DNA from: Entamoeba invadens IP1
Taxonomy: Eukaryota; Evosea; Mastigamoebida; Endamoebidae
Direction of reading: 5' to 3'
NCBI RefSeq assembly: GCF_000330505.1
Contig: NW_004191777.1
Coordinates: 60,527-124,526, forward strand
DNA length: 64,000 bases
The notes beneath the pieces were generated by a model. That model was not told the origin of the DNA, did no database searches, and saw nothing but the letters and a program-made list of their open reading frames with translations. Numbering within the stretch: the first letter of the stretch is position 1; each line of letters begins with the position of its first letter. Both the position numbers and the translations under genes were made by a program. This document shows positions 23,852 to 34,959 of the stretch, in pieces.

Positions 23852-25466
23852 ATGTTTTGTCTGTTACTCAGCATTTGTGCTGCGACATCACTGGAAGAAC
23901 TCGGGTACTGGGACGGCGTAAAAGCACTTCGAAAGGAATTCCCTTATCTTGATGGAAATGTTTATTTGGACTATACAGCAGCGGGTCTCCATCAAATCTC
24001 TCAGTTAAAGGATTTTTATTACGACCTCGCATCACACATCTACGGAAACGCGCGTTTGTCCTCGTTGTTTTTTCTTTCCCAAAAATCAAGACGATGTATT
24101 ATTCATATTGTTTATTTTACTATTACTTTATAGTTAATTTTATATTAACTATAAAGATTGTTTAATTTACTATTAACATAGCAAGAGGCGATATAACACA
24201 CAGATAGCATCTCCCCGTCGTCGAAGTTAACCGATGGGATGGTGAAAAAGATGAGGAAGAGAATACTAAAGTACTTCAACGCGAATGAAAAGGAATACGA
24301 CGTCGTCTTCACGAGTGGGGCGACCGAAGCTTTAAAGACCGTTGGAGAGAACTTCCCATTCACTGAGGCATCTGTCTTTTTATATCTGTTACAGAACCAT
24401 AATAGTGTTCTTGGGATTCGAGAGTATGCGAGTAAAGCGAATGCTACGTGGGGGTATTTCACGGAGGACGACCCCGAACAACAGTGGAGAAGTGTCTTGA
24501 ACAAATTGAATAACTTGAACACGACAAACGTGACGCACCATTTGATTGCGTTCCCCGGAGAAGACAACTTCAATGGAGCCAAATTCCCGCTTGACTGGAT
24601 TTGCAAAATTCAGTCGTTGTCGAACGAGAAAAACAAATTCTATGTCCTCCTCGACGCAGCGGCTCTTGTCCCAAGCGCGCAACTCGATCTGACAAAATAC
24701 CACCCGGACTTTGTGTCAATCAGTTTCTACAAGATGTTCGGATTCCCAACCGGCGTAGGTGCGCTTATTATTAAGAAGGAGGTTGCGAAAGCAATGAAGA
24801 TCTCGTATTTTGGGGGTGGGACTGTAGTGATGGCTGCTGCTGATCGAGACTGGAAAGTTTGTTAATATGAATAGTTTAAGTATAGTATTGATTGGATAGG
24901 TATTCCCCGACCATCTTCCACCAAAGTATGAAGCTGGAACGCTGAATTTCCATGGAATACTCGGCGTTAAACACGGATTCAAACACTTCCCAGACATCAA
25001 AATTATTCAGAAACACACGTATGCACTGACACGAGTATTGTACACCGAGTTACTCAAATTGGCGTATTCGAATGGGACAAAGGCAATTGAAATCTACGGA
25101 AATCACAAGAAGGCGAATTACGAGAATCAGGGCCCTGTTGTGACATTTAACGTGTTGAATAGTAGACACACCTATGACAACGTTTTCCCGAAGCACGTTC
25201 CTTTATTGAAAATCAATCAATTTTTGGCAGCTAAGAATATCCATGTGAGAATTGGATGCACGTGCAATCCGGGAAGTTGTTTGAGCAGCTTGAATGTAAC
25301 GAGTCTTGCTGCAATTGCTGTGACAGACCCGAACACTTCAATTGATACAATGCTTGAAGGTAAACAATACGGTGCTGTAAGAGTTTCAATTGGGTATCCG
25401 ACAACCATCGGCGACATCAGAAAGTTTGTGAAAACGATGAAGGAGTTTATCAAGTTGGTCGAGTAA
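23852..25466 (+). CDS. Molybdenum-cofactor-sulfurase-like class V aminotransferase, three exons
   Basis: 473 residues from exons 23852-24053, 24204-24856 and 24900-25466, with introns GTTTGTCC...CACAG and GTTTGTTA...GATAG and matching phases. Visible PLP-enzyme features are YLDYTAAGLH, the restored YGNAHSIS, TSGATEALK, DAAALVPSAQLDLTKYHPDF, the probable PLP lysine in SISFYKMFG, and EAGTLNFHG. Near the C-terminus, RIGCTCNPGSC matches the conserved cysteine motif of Moco sulfurases (MOCOS/ABA3). The family has ~850 residues with a C-terminal MOSC domain; this protein has only the NifS-like half. A short hydrophobic N-terminus (MFCLLLSICAATS) could be a signal peptide. A general cysteine desulfurase or selenocysteine-lyase role is the alternative. 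Confidence 0.82.
24126..24156. repeat. Perfect 13-bp hairpin inside intron 1
   Basis: CTTTATAGTTAAT and its exact reverse complement, separated by TTTAT, lie within the 150-nt first intron of the Moco-sulfurase-like gene. Confidence 0.65.
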
Positions 25467-25497
25467 ATTTAAGTTCATTGGTTTTTAAGTGTTGTTT

Positions 25498-25518
25498 TTA
25501 ACTATACGTTATAGTTAA
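25498..25518. repeat. Palindrome between convergent gene ends
   Basis: TTAACTATA-CGT-TATAGTTAA, a perfect 9-bp stem in the 97-bp gap between the 3' ends of the Moco-sulfurase-like and AP-2 alpha genes. A role in 3'-end formation is speculative. Confidence 0.5.
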
Positions 25519-25563
25519 CTTATTAACTTGAGTATAAGAACAGAAATGAAGAAGGAAATAAAC

Positions 25564-28434
25564 TTACTCGGCGATTTCGTAGCAGAGGATGTTGTGTATT
25601 ACAGTCGCAAGAACTGGGTCGTGTGCTCTAACGTAGACGCAAGCCTTGCCAGAGGCCGCATTTATTTCAATTCTGAGCAAGACATAAATGTCTTGGAACG
25701 CCTTGAAACAGGAGCACGCGACGATCTGTTCGGGCTTGACGTCGAGGCAGACAAATCGAAGACCGCCAAGGATCACTGGAAGTTCCATCGAGTTGTTTTT
25801 CTTCAAATTCACAATAGTTTTCTTCTCTGTTGGAGCACCAATGGTGTTCCAGTATTGCATGAAGACACCCGAGTCGAGTGGTTCTTGTGCCAAAAAAGCG
25901 TTTGGAGTTAAAGGAAGAGAGAACGCGATTTGTTTTGTCGACGAAGATGTTTTGTGGGTGATGTTAATAACGGGGGATTGATAGTAAAACCCACCAAAAG
26001 TGAATTGGAGGACGGACTGAGTTTGGCTCTTGGCTTGAACGACGGCGTTAAATTCGCCACTGGTCAATGTAAGACCCTTTGGACACTCAACGGAATAATG
26101 CAAATCGACGTTCTCAGAGGTTCTGTTGCCGAAGAACAAGGCAAGACGGGCCGATGGCGATTCCAATTGTGACTTCATACCAATTTGAATGACTTCGTCT
26201 TGGTATAAAACACCTTCAAATGTTAATATCAATTTGGCGTGGTTTGTCTTGACCATTTGTTCCATTTGTGGTTCAACATTCTTTGTGATACACCCTTCGT
26301 ACCTTTCTGTGTTCTCACTTGGTTTTAATGTCTCGGACTTGGGCGGTTCTGGTGCTTTTGGTGTTTCAAAGTCTGAAGATCCAAAGTCGAATGCGCCACT
26401 TGTTGCTTGTTGTTGTTGGACTGGCTGTTGTACTGGTTGGGTAGGTTGTACTGGTGCTGCGACAGGGACCGGAGCAGTTAAGATGTTGAACAAATCACTC
26501 TTAGCAGCTTCTGGCTGTTTAGCACCATCGGAGACACCGAGCAACATGAGCAAATCGTCTTTGTCTGTTTCTTTGTTATTCTGTTTGACAACTTCAGCGC
26601 TGTTCTCTGTAACAGTGACTTCTCCATCGACAATTGCTCCTTCAGTTGGTGCGCTATCCCATGGTGGAATTGGTTCGAAGACAATTGGTTCCAATTCTTG
26701 CATAGAAGTCATGAACAAGTAATCTTGACATCTATCTGAAATTTCAGCATTAGACGAGGATTGATACTTAATAAAGATCTTAGCAATTTGTTCTCTCAAA
26801 CAGGGGAATGTAGCGTGCAATTTGGCGAACGAGGAGATCATGACCAGTTGTGTTTGTTTTGTGACAAGGGGATACTTCTCGCTTAATATGTCGAATATGT
26901 TCTGCGCGATTTTCATGTTGTCTTTCACGACAAGGGAGGCGTACTCTCCCAATATGTAACTCGACAATCTAATAAATGTGTCCCTCCAAGTGACTTCTTG
27001 CAAGTATTTGTACGTAGCTTTCGCTGCGAATGCTTGGACACTTTCATTGTTAATCACTATTCTAAGCATTCTATTAACAATTTGATCGGCTATGTAGTCT
27101 CCATAGACCGAAATGAGTTGAAGCATAATGTCAACGTACCACTGCAAATTCTTCGCATACTTCTCCGCAAGAAGACAGATCTTCACAATGACCTCTTCCC
27201 TGATCGACAAGTCACAAACAGGAAGGAACTTGAAGAGTTCGGTCAACACCTTGTTGCAGCAGTCCGCATCAAAGACATCGTACAACGCTTGGAGTGCTCT
27301 TCTCTTCACAGAGATATCAATTTCCTTCAAAGAGTTGATCATCTTCACTAAATATTTCTGAAGCTCTTTCGAGCATCCAATGGCACTCATCGAGCACATG
27401 GCATCGAGCGACAAGTATCTCAAGTTCGTCTCCGTCGCGTTCAAATACATTCCCAGCAAGTTGCAAATTCTGATCTTTGTGTTTTCTGGGAAGTCGATGA
27501 ACGGCGCCAATTCGATGATTTCAAACAATATGGCGAACATTGCGTTCTTTGTGTTTTCTCCCAGTTTCATGTCGCATGTGTCTATCAAGGACTTAACACA
27601 GTCGGACAAATAATTTTCTTCTGCACCTTTCTTTGGTGGGATATATCGCAAAATCCTCAAAATTCTCACTTGAAGCCAAGGGGATGGGACACCGTGGTAA
27701 TTGTACTCAGTGGAATAGTCTTTGTTCATCAACTTAGAAAGAATGTTGAGCAATTTTGATGAAGCATCTGCCCAAGGCTCCGGGTCTTTCATAGCAACAA
27801 CTGTCATTAACTGAACAACACAGGACACCAAACATAAATCGGTACCATTGAGGAGCTTCATCACTTTGTCTTTGAACTGTGGGTCCAATTGAATGACCGC
27901 GGGGTTCTTCAAATACAAATGTTTTAATGTGAGTGCGGCTTTCTTTCGAACAACAGTTTGTATTGTGTTAGAGAACAAGATATTCAGAATATCAGTGCCA
28001 AGACTCTCAACCATTTCTTTGTTCCCAATGCACGAAATGACATTGAGCGAACAACACTGATTTAATGGATCGGCCGAGATCAGTTCCGTTCGTAATGTGT
28101 TGATAACTAAACGAGTGGCTTCGTGCTCTTCATAGAGTAACACAGACAACGCTAAGTACCCAACTTGTTTGTCCGAGTATTTCGGAGATGTCAAAAGCTC
28201 TGTGATGATTGGAATTCCAAAGTCGACCTCATACCCCAACACGTAGATGTACAACAATTTCAATATGTATTTACGTCGTCCGTGGCCTTTCAACTTCTTC
28301 CCCGTTTTAAATTCCATACGAATGTGAGCCATTTCCTTCTCAACTGTCTTCTTCTCCTCTTCTTGATTTTGTGAGCGGTGGATGCCTTGAATAAAGTTGT
28401 GAAGCCCACGCAGCGTCGTCCTTGAATTTTCCAT
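25564..28434 (-). CDS. AP-2 complex alpha adaptin
   Basis: 956 residues from the ATG at 28434; the frame reaches 28476 only with a TTG. The N-terminus (TTLRGLHNFIQGIHRSQNQEEE) and the Lys-rich patch KTGKKLKGHGRRKYILKLL match the alpha-adaptin PIP2-binding region. A long helical trunk (~600 residues) is followed by a Gln/Pro hinge near residues 640-710 and a C-terminal ear domain. The subunit belongs to the clathrin AP-2 adaptor for endocytosis at the plasma membrane. Distinction from gamma or delta adaptins rests on the N-terminal match and total length, which fits alpha (~940). The gene starts downstream of a GAACT motif. Confidence 0.88.
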   Translation of the reverse strand: MENSRTTLRGLHNFIQGIHRSQNQEEEKKTVEKEMAHIRMEFKTGKKLKGHGRRKYILKLLYIYVLGYEVDFGIPIITELLTSPKYSDKQVGYLALSVLLYEEHEATRLVINTLRTELISADPLNQCCSLNVISCIGNKEMVESLGTDILNILFSNTIQTVVRKKAALTLKHLYLKNPAVIQLDPQFKDKVMKLLNGTDLCLVSCVVQLMTVVAMKDPEPWADASSKLLNILSKLMNKDYSTEYNYHGVPSPWLQVRILRILRYIPPKKGAEENYLSDCVKSLIDTCDMKLGENTKNAMFAILFEIIELAPFIDFPENTKIRICNLLGMYLNATETNLRYLSLDAMCSMSAIGCSKELQKYLVKMINSLKEIDISVKRRALQALYDVFDADCCNKVLTELFKFLPVCDLSIREEVIVKICLLAEKYAKNLQWYVDIMLQLISVYGDYIADQIVNRMLRIVINNESVQAFAAKATYKYLQEVTWRDTFIRLSSYILGEYASLVVKDNMKIAQNIFDILSEKYPLVTKQTQLVMISSFAKLHATFPCLREQIAKIFIKYQSSSNAEISDRCQDYLFMTSMQELEPIVFEPIPPWDSAPTEGAIVDGEVTVTENSAEVVKQNNKETDKDDLLMLLGVSDGAKQPEAAKSDLFNILTAPVPVAAPVQPTQPVQQPVQQQQATSGAFDFGSSDFETPKAPEPPKSETLKPSENTERYEGCITKNVEPQMEQMVKTNHAKLILTFEGVLYQDEVIQIGMKSQLESPSARLALFFGNRTSENVDLHYSVECPKGLTLTSGEFNAVVQAKSQTQSVLQFTFGGFYYQSPVINITHKTSSSTKQIAFSLPLTPNAFLAQEPLDSGVFMQYWNTIGAPTEKKTIVNLKKNNSMELPVILGGLRFVCLDVKPEQIVACSCFKAFQDIYVLLRIEINAASGKACVYVRAHDPVLATVIHNILCYEIAE

Positions 28435-28848
28435 CTCTTTCTTTGAATATTTCAGATGGTCTTTTTCAAGTTCCAACTCTCAGTGTCTTTTTGGTACTGT
28501 TGAGCCGATTTTGCCCAAGTGGTGATTCAAGAAGTCTTTCTTTTGTTTTTGCTTTTTTACGAAGAATTAAAGAAAAAATGCGTTGTATTTTCCCGAGGAA
28601 ATCTGCACATTTTTTACTTTGCTACCACATCATCAAGGAGACTTGGACATTACAAATTGGTGGTTTTTCATTTTTTTTTGAGAAAGCTACATATACCCAA
28701 CATTAAGAAAAAAGACCTAATCCACTCATCTTTTGGCTCAACAGATTGATGAACAATCCCAAGTTATCTTTTGGTATAGAAATGTTATTAAATAACAAAA
28801 CACACAACAAAATTAATGAGCGATGGAAATACTCAAGAACATACTAAT
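28435..28848. other. Intergenic: AP-2 alpha 5' flank and TLDc 3' flank
   Basis: 414 bp containing the upstream region of the AP-2 alpha gene. Apart from a GAACT motif at 28469-28473 I see no feature; small frames here start with no sensible protein. Confidence 0.5.
28469..28473 (-). promoter_or_regulatory. GAACT core-promoter motif
   Basis: GAACT on the minus strand 34 nt upstream of the AP-2 alpha ATG. Confidence 0.4.
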
Positions 28849-29958
28849 TCAAGTCATCTGAACTACTATGATACGAGCAACTAAAAAGTTGGTTTCGCCA
28901 CACAACGCGTTCTGATACCCTTCGTAATCAAAAGACTGTTGCTCACAAAAGTTCTCATACTCACTCCCCTTCTTCCATACAAAGATGTCGCGGAAGCCTA
29001 CCCAAAACAACCACTCCCATTGCTCGGAACCCAATCGGAACGCATCGCGTTTCCTCTCTTTCTTGATATTAAACCTCTTCATCCCAACAAGTCGCCCATT
29101 TGACTCCAATGAGAACACAAAGGCTTTATCGTCGTCAATCAAACACGCCTGTTCTATTGCTGTATTGACATACTCACCAAACACATTGTTCTTCGTGTCT
29201 CTGATTATAAAGGCCAAGTTCTTTCGACTTAATATCTTCTGCCCAAAGACACTCCCCGACTTATTCCAATCGTCACTGTTAGTATCAAATATCACACAAC
29301 CGACTTTCTTACCCGTCCACGCTTCAAGTTGATCGATTTGTTGTGGTGTGATGAAGTAATTGACTTTTTCCTTCTCTTTTCGAATTACAATGATCTTCGA
29401 AGAAAGTCTTTTCTCTGATGTCTTTAACATCCGATTGACTAAATCAAACGTTTGGTGTCGACTCAAATTATATCCACAACCAAGGACTATGTCATTCTGG
29501 GACGCTGGCAAATGTAAGGCGCGTCGTACTAAAGTACTCTTTTTGGCACTTAATTTGCCATCATTGAATGCCATTAAGACAAATTCAAAGATGGGATCGC
29601 CTCGGTGGTGCCTGACAAGGTACTCAAATCGTTCGTCAGACATCGAAACAACCTGCGCTACATTCGTTTGATCGTCACCTTTAACAACACTCCCTACTTT
29701 CTTTGCATTTTCAAGTAACTCGGGGGTGATCTCAAAAGCATCTATTAAGTCGGACTCGACTTTCTCGTTGAGTACGTGACGGTCCATAAAATCGATGACT
29801 GCCAGCGGGTTTGAGACCCCGAAGTATTGAACAACATTTTTCACACCCAACGCGTCTTTAATAATATTGAACAAACACTTCAAGGAATACCTTGTTTTCG
29901 AGTCAGGGACATTAAACAACGATTGCGTGAATTCGTTGACCATCGACTCATTTAACAT
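28849..29958 (-). CDS. TLDc-domain protein
   Basis: 369 residues, single exon, ATG at 29958. The C-terminal ~150 residues have TLDc hallmarks: a strand GCVIFDTNSDDW, then KNLAFIIRDTKNNVFGEY, FVFSLESNGRL, and a late FLVARIIV strand. TLDc domains occur in OXR1/NCOA7-type stress-protection and V-ATPase-regulating proteins and are common in Entamoeba. The N-terminal ~200 residues are helical and unrecognised. No membrane segment or signal is seen. Confidence 0.65.
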   Translation of the reverse strand: MLNESMVNEFTQSLFNVPDSKTRYSLKCLFNIIKDALGVKNVVQYFGVSNPLAVIDFMDRHVLNEKVESDLIDAFEITPELLENAKKVGSVVKGDDQTNVAQVVSMSDERFEYLVRHHRGDPIFEFVLMAFNDGKLSAKKSTLVRRALHLPASQNDIVLGCGYNLSRHQTFDLVNRMLKTSEKRLSSKIIVIRKEKEKVNYFITPQQIDQLEAWTGKKVGCVIFDTNSDDWNKSGSVFGQKILSRKNLAFIIRDTKNNVFGEYVNTAIEQACLIDDDKAFVFSLESNGRLVGMKRFNIKKERKRDAFRLGSEQWEWLFWVGFRDIFVWKKGSEYENFCEQQSFDYEGYQNALCGETNFLVARIIVVQMT

Positions 29959-30317
29959 TGTCCAACAACTGTTTTTTCAGAACAAGTTTTCTTCGTTTTT
30001 TAGACTGTTTTCTTATCGGTTTTGTCAGTACAAAAGATATTTGTTTTGTTTTACTATATCCATTTCGGCATTCTGAACATTTGCGTTTTCTATTTATCTC
30101 TAACTGTTTTTCCAATTACTATTGAAATAACTATTATTTTAATTTGTTTAATTATAATTTAAACTATTTTTGTTTATATTAAACTATATAGAAAAAATAC
30201 TATACCTGACTCAAACAAAGAAAAATTAAGTGTTATAATTTGTTTGAATAAAAAAACTATAGTATAGAAAATGTCATTTGAACTTGTAAAAATCAAAACT
30301 ATATTTCTAGTTCGTTA
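29959..30317. other. Divergent intergenic region
   Basis: 359 bp between the divergent TLDc and LRR genes, AT-rich after about 30110. No recognised feature. Confidence 0.5.
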
Positions 30318-31970
30318 ATGTCATCACCACTTGTGTTATTAAAGAAAGAACTTTTAGCGACAGTAGACAAATACGTCACATCTGGTTTGTTTTTGTGTTT
30401 CAATTTGAGTAAGAAATGACTTCAAGTTAACGAAGAAAAAATAGCAACGATTGCAGCGCCCGTTGTGGGACTGTTAAATGGGATGGCAAACGAAGTCTTT
30501 GGTGACCCCGAGTCTTTTAAACAAACTCTATTTTCTAAAGTAGCTGGCATTCATGTTAAAAACGCCACAAACACAGCCAAGAAAGGGGAATTTACACTCA
30601 GCTTCCAGTTTTGTAAATACATCGCCACACACCATCTTATAGTTTGTTTTTAATGTTGAATAGTCATATTGATGATAACAAACAGATTGATAACCTTCAC
30701 TGTTTAATTGACTTACAATTTGGAGAGTTGAAGGAGCGCCTTATATCTTTAAGTTTGAGTGGGTGTATTGTGAACTCGTTGAAACAAACATTGGTATTAA
30801 GTTGTGAACCCAAGTGGATTCATCTTAAACGATTGACACTTAAGAATTGTGGTATTACTAAAATCCCACCAAATGTATTTGTTTGTTGATTAACACTTTT
30901 AATTGTATTCAAAATATTCAGTACTAGAACCAAACACATTTTCCTAAACTCGAAGTGTTGGATATGAGTAACAATTTGATCACTATTTTGGAGAATATAG
31001 TGGACAGACCTTTAGAGTTTGTTTATTATTTAAGACCAAATAATACTTTTATTGTCTAACATGCAGTGAACTGATCATCGCAAATAACAAAATTAATAAA
31101 ATCCGCTCGAGAAATGGCGGAAACATTTCGTCTCTTGTGTTGGAGAACAATTTGGTGCAAAACATCGGCAACTTGAAGTCGTTCTTTAACTTAAAAACAC
31201 TCGACGTGCAAAACAACAAAATATCGGACTATACACACCTCAAACCAACCTTCTCGAAAATGTTCTCATTGTCAGAAGTCACGTTTAAAGGAAACCCTAT
31301 TGTGACTCATCCGGACTATAGACTTCGTGTGACCGTCTCATTACCCGCGTTCGACTTTGGGCTGTCGATCCGGATAGATGGGATGTCACTCACAAACGAC
31401 GAAAAAACGGGCGCTATAGTCGCGTTACAACAAAATTCGACGATCTATCAAACGACTGATAAAAGTGATAGCGACGACGATGAAAGTGAGGAAGGCGCGA
31501 TCTTTGGCAAGTTGGAAGCTCACGAAGAAGACAAAGATGAGAGTCAGAAAGAGTCTCAAAAGGTCCAACAAGTGAAAGCTGATGAACAAGACGATGAACT
31601 GAACGAAGCGGAAGTTTTAGAATTTTTGAGGAAAAAAGTCGACAAAGGTGATGAGAAATTTATTGAGACGGTGAATCGAGTGTTGGGCGTGGATGTTTAT
31701 GAGAAGGCTGGGCCATTAGATGATTCTCTTAATTCGAAAATACGAAGTGGGAAATGCTTTGAGATTGATCGAACGAAGAGTAAGATTAAAGGAAAGCTTC
31801 GGGTACTTGTGAATACAGAGAATGATGTTAAAACCCTGTTATCTGCACTTAATGAAGGGGATTTAGTACTTAAAACGCCTAAGATCGAACCGACAGTACC
31901 GAATGATGATGAAGTCGCAACAACAGACGACTTGACAGACATTCTAAAGAATTACAAACTCTCTATATGA
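30318..31970 (+). CDS. Leucine-rich repeat protein, five exons
   Basis: Exons 30318-30384, 30427-30607, 30664-30880, 30928-31016 and 31067-31970 give about 485 residues with consistent phases. Introns 1, 3 and 4 start GTTTGT. Intron 2 starts GTTTTG; its acceptor could also be at 30642, adding seven codons. Residues ~90-260 hold LRRs (LISLSLSGC, LKRLTLKNCGITKIP, LEVLDMSNNLI, LVLENNLVQNIGNL, LKTLDVQNNKIS) ending in an LRR-cap-like KGNPIV. The C-terminal half is acidic and coiled (SDSDDDESEEG). The N-terminal ~80 residues are unrecognised. A scaffold or regulatory role is likely; no enzyme domain is seen. Confidence 0.72.
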
Positions 31971-32026
31971 TTTAATTCCATTCAGTAACATTGATTTAGT
32001 AAACAACTTCTAATACCTTCTAATAC

Positions 32027-33517
32027 TTAAAACGTTTGGCTAATGTTGAGCCTTTTCTTAATTTGTTCCTCCGTAAGCTTGACGTCCCAATTGTTATCTG
32101 AGAGCATTATAAGGACTTCTTCTTCACTCCCCAGCCCCGGAAATTTGTGTGTGACGTATTTTAAGAAGGCCGAGTACGTCTTTATAACACTGAAAGTCTC
32201 CTTATTAGGGTATAATTGGAGATGGTCATTTAAGATCATGATTTGGGGAGAGGTTACCATAACAAACGTCCTACAGAACTGGAAGACGTCGCCATTAAAC
32301 GATACATTACCAATCACAGTCACATTCTACTCTTTATAAATCCTTTTATAGTCAATAAAGAACAAACGATAAGTGAGCCCACACATGCAATATCAAAACA
32401 CAAATTCGTTGGAATGTGTTTCGACCCCTTCATTGCAAATATAGCACGGACTATCTCTTGTGGCCCTTTAAATATCCGTTTCTGGATGTCCGGCGCCTGG
32501 ATCAACGATTTTAAATTCCTTGATGAAAGTCCTTTAAACACTACACCCTTCTCAAGCGTCACATCAAACACCGAGTAGTTCGTATACACCTGCACCAACT
32601 GCTGTGGGTTGTTGTCTTGTGTTGCAAAATACGATTTGAAGAAGTTATAAATTGTTTTGAAATTGTCTCGATTCGGCGGAAATATCGAGTTGTACTGATG
32701 CGGCAAAGGGCAATACTCCATCGTCGGGCCATAGAACTTATTTCGCACGTTTTGTCCGTTGAGGAGTTGCAAATACGGGAAATTGACGGTGAGTTGTCTG
32801 TCCGTGAGTTTGACCCATCACAAAAATAAATAGTTTATTTATAGTATATTATACTATTTTATACTTTGGCGAAGACTTAAGAAAAGAAAACACAAACGAA
32901 ATAATGGAAGGGTTACAGACAGGATTTCCCGCGACGTACAATTTACGGAGAGGGAGTTTTTTGAACTCCTTCATATCGTAGAAGTTTGATAATTTGTTGT
33001 TTGAGATATCGAGTGCGGAGAGTTGAGAAAAGGCGTATGCGATTTGTTTCAAGACCTCCGAGTTTTCGATTGCATTGTTTGCGAGAGAGAGCTCCAATAA
33101 GTCTGGGACTTGTTCGTGGAAGTATTTTAATGCACTTTTGATGATGTTTTCGATTGACTTTGGAATGGTATACCCTAGTTGCTTGAGCTTTTGAGACATA
33201 TAAGACAAATCCAATTGCCTCTTTTGAACATTTAAGAAGGAATATTTAATAATCTCAAAACACTGAAGTAATTGCGCCTCTTCAGAAGGCTTTCTCTCCC
33301 ATGTCACTATTGTCTGAACCCCATTAAACACAAAGTTGTTGAAATTCATCATCATACGACCTTGGTCTGTGTTTTTCACAACGACTCGATATGAATGGGA
33401 ATCTTTCTGTTCGATTTGAATAATACCAACGTCGGGATTTAATTGATTGATCACTGCTTTGAGTTCCGATTGCGTACCGTTGAAGACTTGAAAAATGACA
33501 GGAAACCCAACACTCAT
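32027..33517 (-). CDS. Mex67/NXF-type mRNA export factor, three exons
   Basis: 449 residues from exons 33517-32898, 32797-32368 and 32326-32027. Intron 1 is 32798-32897 and intron 2 is 32327-32367, both GTTTGT...AG, with phases matching. The domain order is that of TAP/NXF1: an RNP-like N-terminus; LRRs (LLELSLANNAI, LSALDISNNKLSN, KLYVAGNPVCN) closing with NFPYLQLLNGQNV; an NTF2-like domain (FFKSYFATQDNNPQQLVQVY...); and a UBA-like tail (EEEVLIMLSDNNWDVKLTEEQI). It exports mRNA through nuclear pores, usually with an NTF2-like partner (Mtr2/p15). The start is the first ATG; the frame reaches 33544 only with a TTG. Confidence 0.85.
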
Positions 33518-33586
33518 TGCTCTTTGTAAAAATAGAGATCTCAAATAAAAAAAGGGAGGAAAAAGAAACTGAAAAAAAACAAAGAA

Positions 33587-34620
33587 ATGGTTTGTCTATG
33601 AATCCCCTGTGAATGAGTGAATAAGTGCGATTACTCGACACCACTGACATACAGCAGTCCGCTTCGCTTGTTGAAAAAGCTACAACCGTTTGACACTTCC
33701 ATTTGTTGGTATAGTAAATAAGCACAAAGAACAGTACTATTCTTCCATTGGCATTGTGGGATAAAAGCACTAACAGACAGCAAGACGTCGCGTTCAACTA
33801 CTATGGGACACTCATCGCAATTGCAAAGTCTGACGGAACAGTTAGCATTGCGGATGCAAGCGGAGAGAGTCCTGTCGAGGTCACGTCATTTGTTGGGTTT
33901 GTTTGATTAAGAAATGACATTGAGTTTGAATAAAGACTGATGAACAGACACAAAGGAGCTGTGTGGGGTGTGTGTTGGAGTCACCCACGTTTTGGAGTGT
34001 TGGCGACATGTGGGTATGATGGGGAGGTGAAAGTGTGGCGCGAGAACGCATCGCACAAATATGATTGTGTGTACACATATCACCACCACAAGAAGTCTGT
34101 CAACTGCGTCTCGTTCTTCCCGGGTTCTGAAGTCCTCAAGTTTGTGTGTGGGTCGAGTGATGGGGAGATCAGTGTTGTTGAGTATATTGAGGCAACAAAA
34201 GCATGGAAAGAAGTCACATTTGACGCACATCCTGCTGGCGTGACATCAGTCTCTTTGTATGAAGAGAAGGGTGGTGTTGTGATCTTGTCTGGTGGGTGTG
34301 ACAGTGTTGTTCGTATCCATCGGAATGTCAGCGGTGTGTGGAAGTGTGTTGATGAGATGAAAGAGCACGCCGATTGGATACGTGGGGTAGACAGTAAAGT
34401 GGTGAGTGGAGTCACTTACATTGCCTCATGTTCAAACGACAAGTCTGTTGTCATTACTCAAATTGCAAACAGTGTCAAAACAACCAAGAAACTTTCATTT
34501 GATGCAATTTGTTGGAAGGTCGCATTCAGCGTCGACGCAGAACAGCTAGCAGTCTCTCTTGAAACTGGTATCGTCAAACTTTTTAAAAGACAAGCTGGAC
34601 AGTGGGTCGATACTAAGTGA
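33587..34620 (+). CDS. SEC13: Sec13 WD40 protein, three exons
   Basis: Exons 33781-33896 and 33936-34620 join through a GTTTGT...AAG intron at 33897-33935. The protein matches Sec13: DVAFNYYGTLIAIAKSDGTV, HKGAVWGVCWSHPRFG, GYDGEVKVWRE and FVCGSSDGEISVVE. Sec13 is a six-bladed propeller in the COPII outer coat and in nuclear pores. No in-frame ATG precedes DVAF. A one-codon first exon (ATG 33587-33589), followed by an intron at 33590-33780 (GTTTGTCT...GACAG), would start the protein MQDVAFNYY and give 267 residues. That microexon is plausible but unproven. Confidence 0.85.
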
Positions 34621-34959
34621 GCAATTTATGATGAGAAGTGATCCATTTATTTTGATATTTGTTACTTGAAGTTTAATAATTAATAATAATTACATTAATT
34701 TTTTAAATAATAAAACCATCTTAATTTAAAATTGATTATAAAATTTAAAGGTATATATATTTATAATTAGTTTTAGTTTTTTTTATAATTATAATATTAA
34801 TAATAAATATATTAAAAAAAGTCAAACTATAATGTAAATTATGAATATAATAAAAATAAACATTATTTTCTAATTTGCAATACCAAAAAATTTTGATATT
34901 ATTTACACATGAAAACTTTTTCAACTTAAAAGAACTCCAACGACGAACTACAAAAGAAT
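34621..34959. other. AT-rich intergenic region
   Basis: 339 bp of AT-rich spacer between tandem plus-strand genes. A GAACT motif precedes the EF-hand gene; nothing else was seen. Confidence 0.5.
34932..34936 (+). promoter_or_regulatory. GAACT core-promoter motif
   Basis: GAACT 24 nt upstream of the EF-hand protein ATG, in AAAAGAACTCCAACG. Confidence 0.4.

Noticed and set aside
30643..30663. Alternative acceptor at 30642 in the five-exon LRR gene
   Set aside because: It keeps the frame but makes a 35-nt intron, shorter than any other here; the 56-nt version is preferred.
32798..32897. Apparent GT-TG intron in the Mex67 gene (acceptor TTTTTGTG before ATGGG)
   Set aside because: A normal AG acceptor a little further on (GGACAG at 32803-32798) gives the same frame and a better join (...NPSIIS-QLTVNFPYL).
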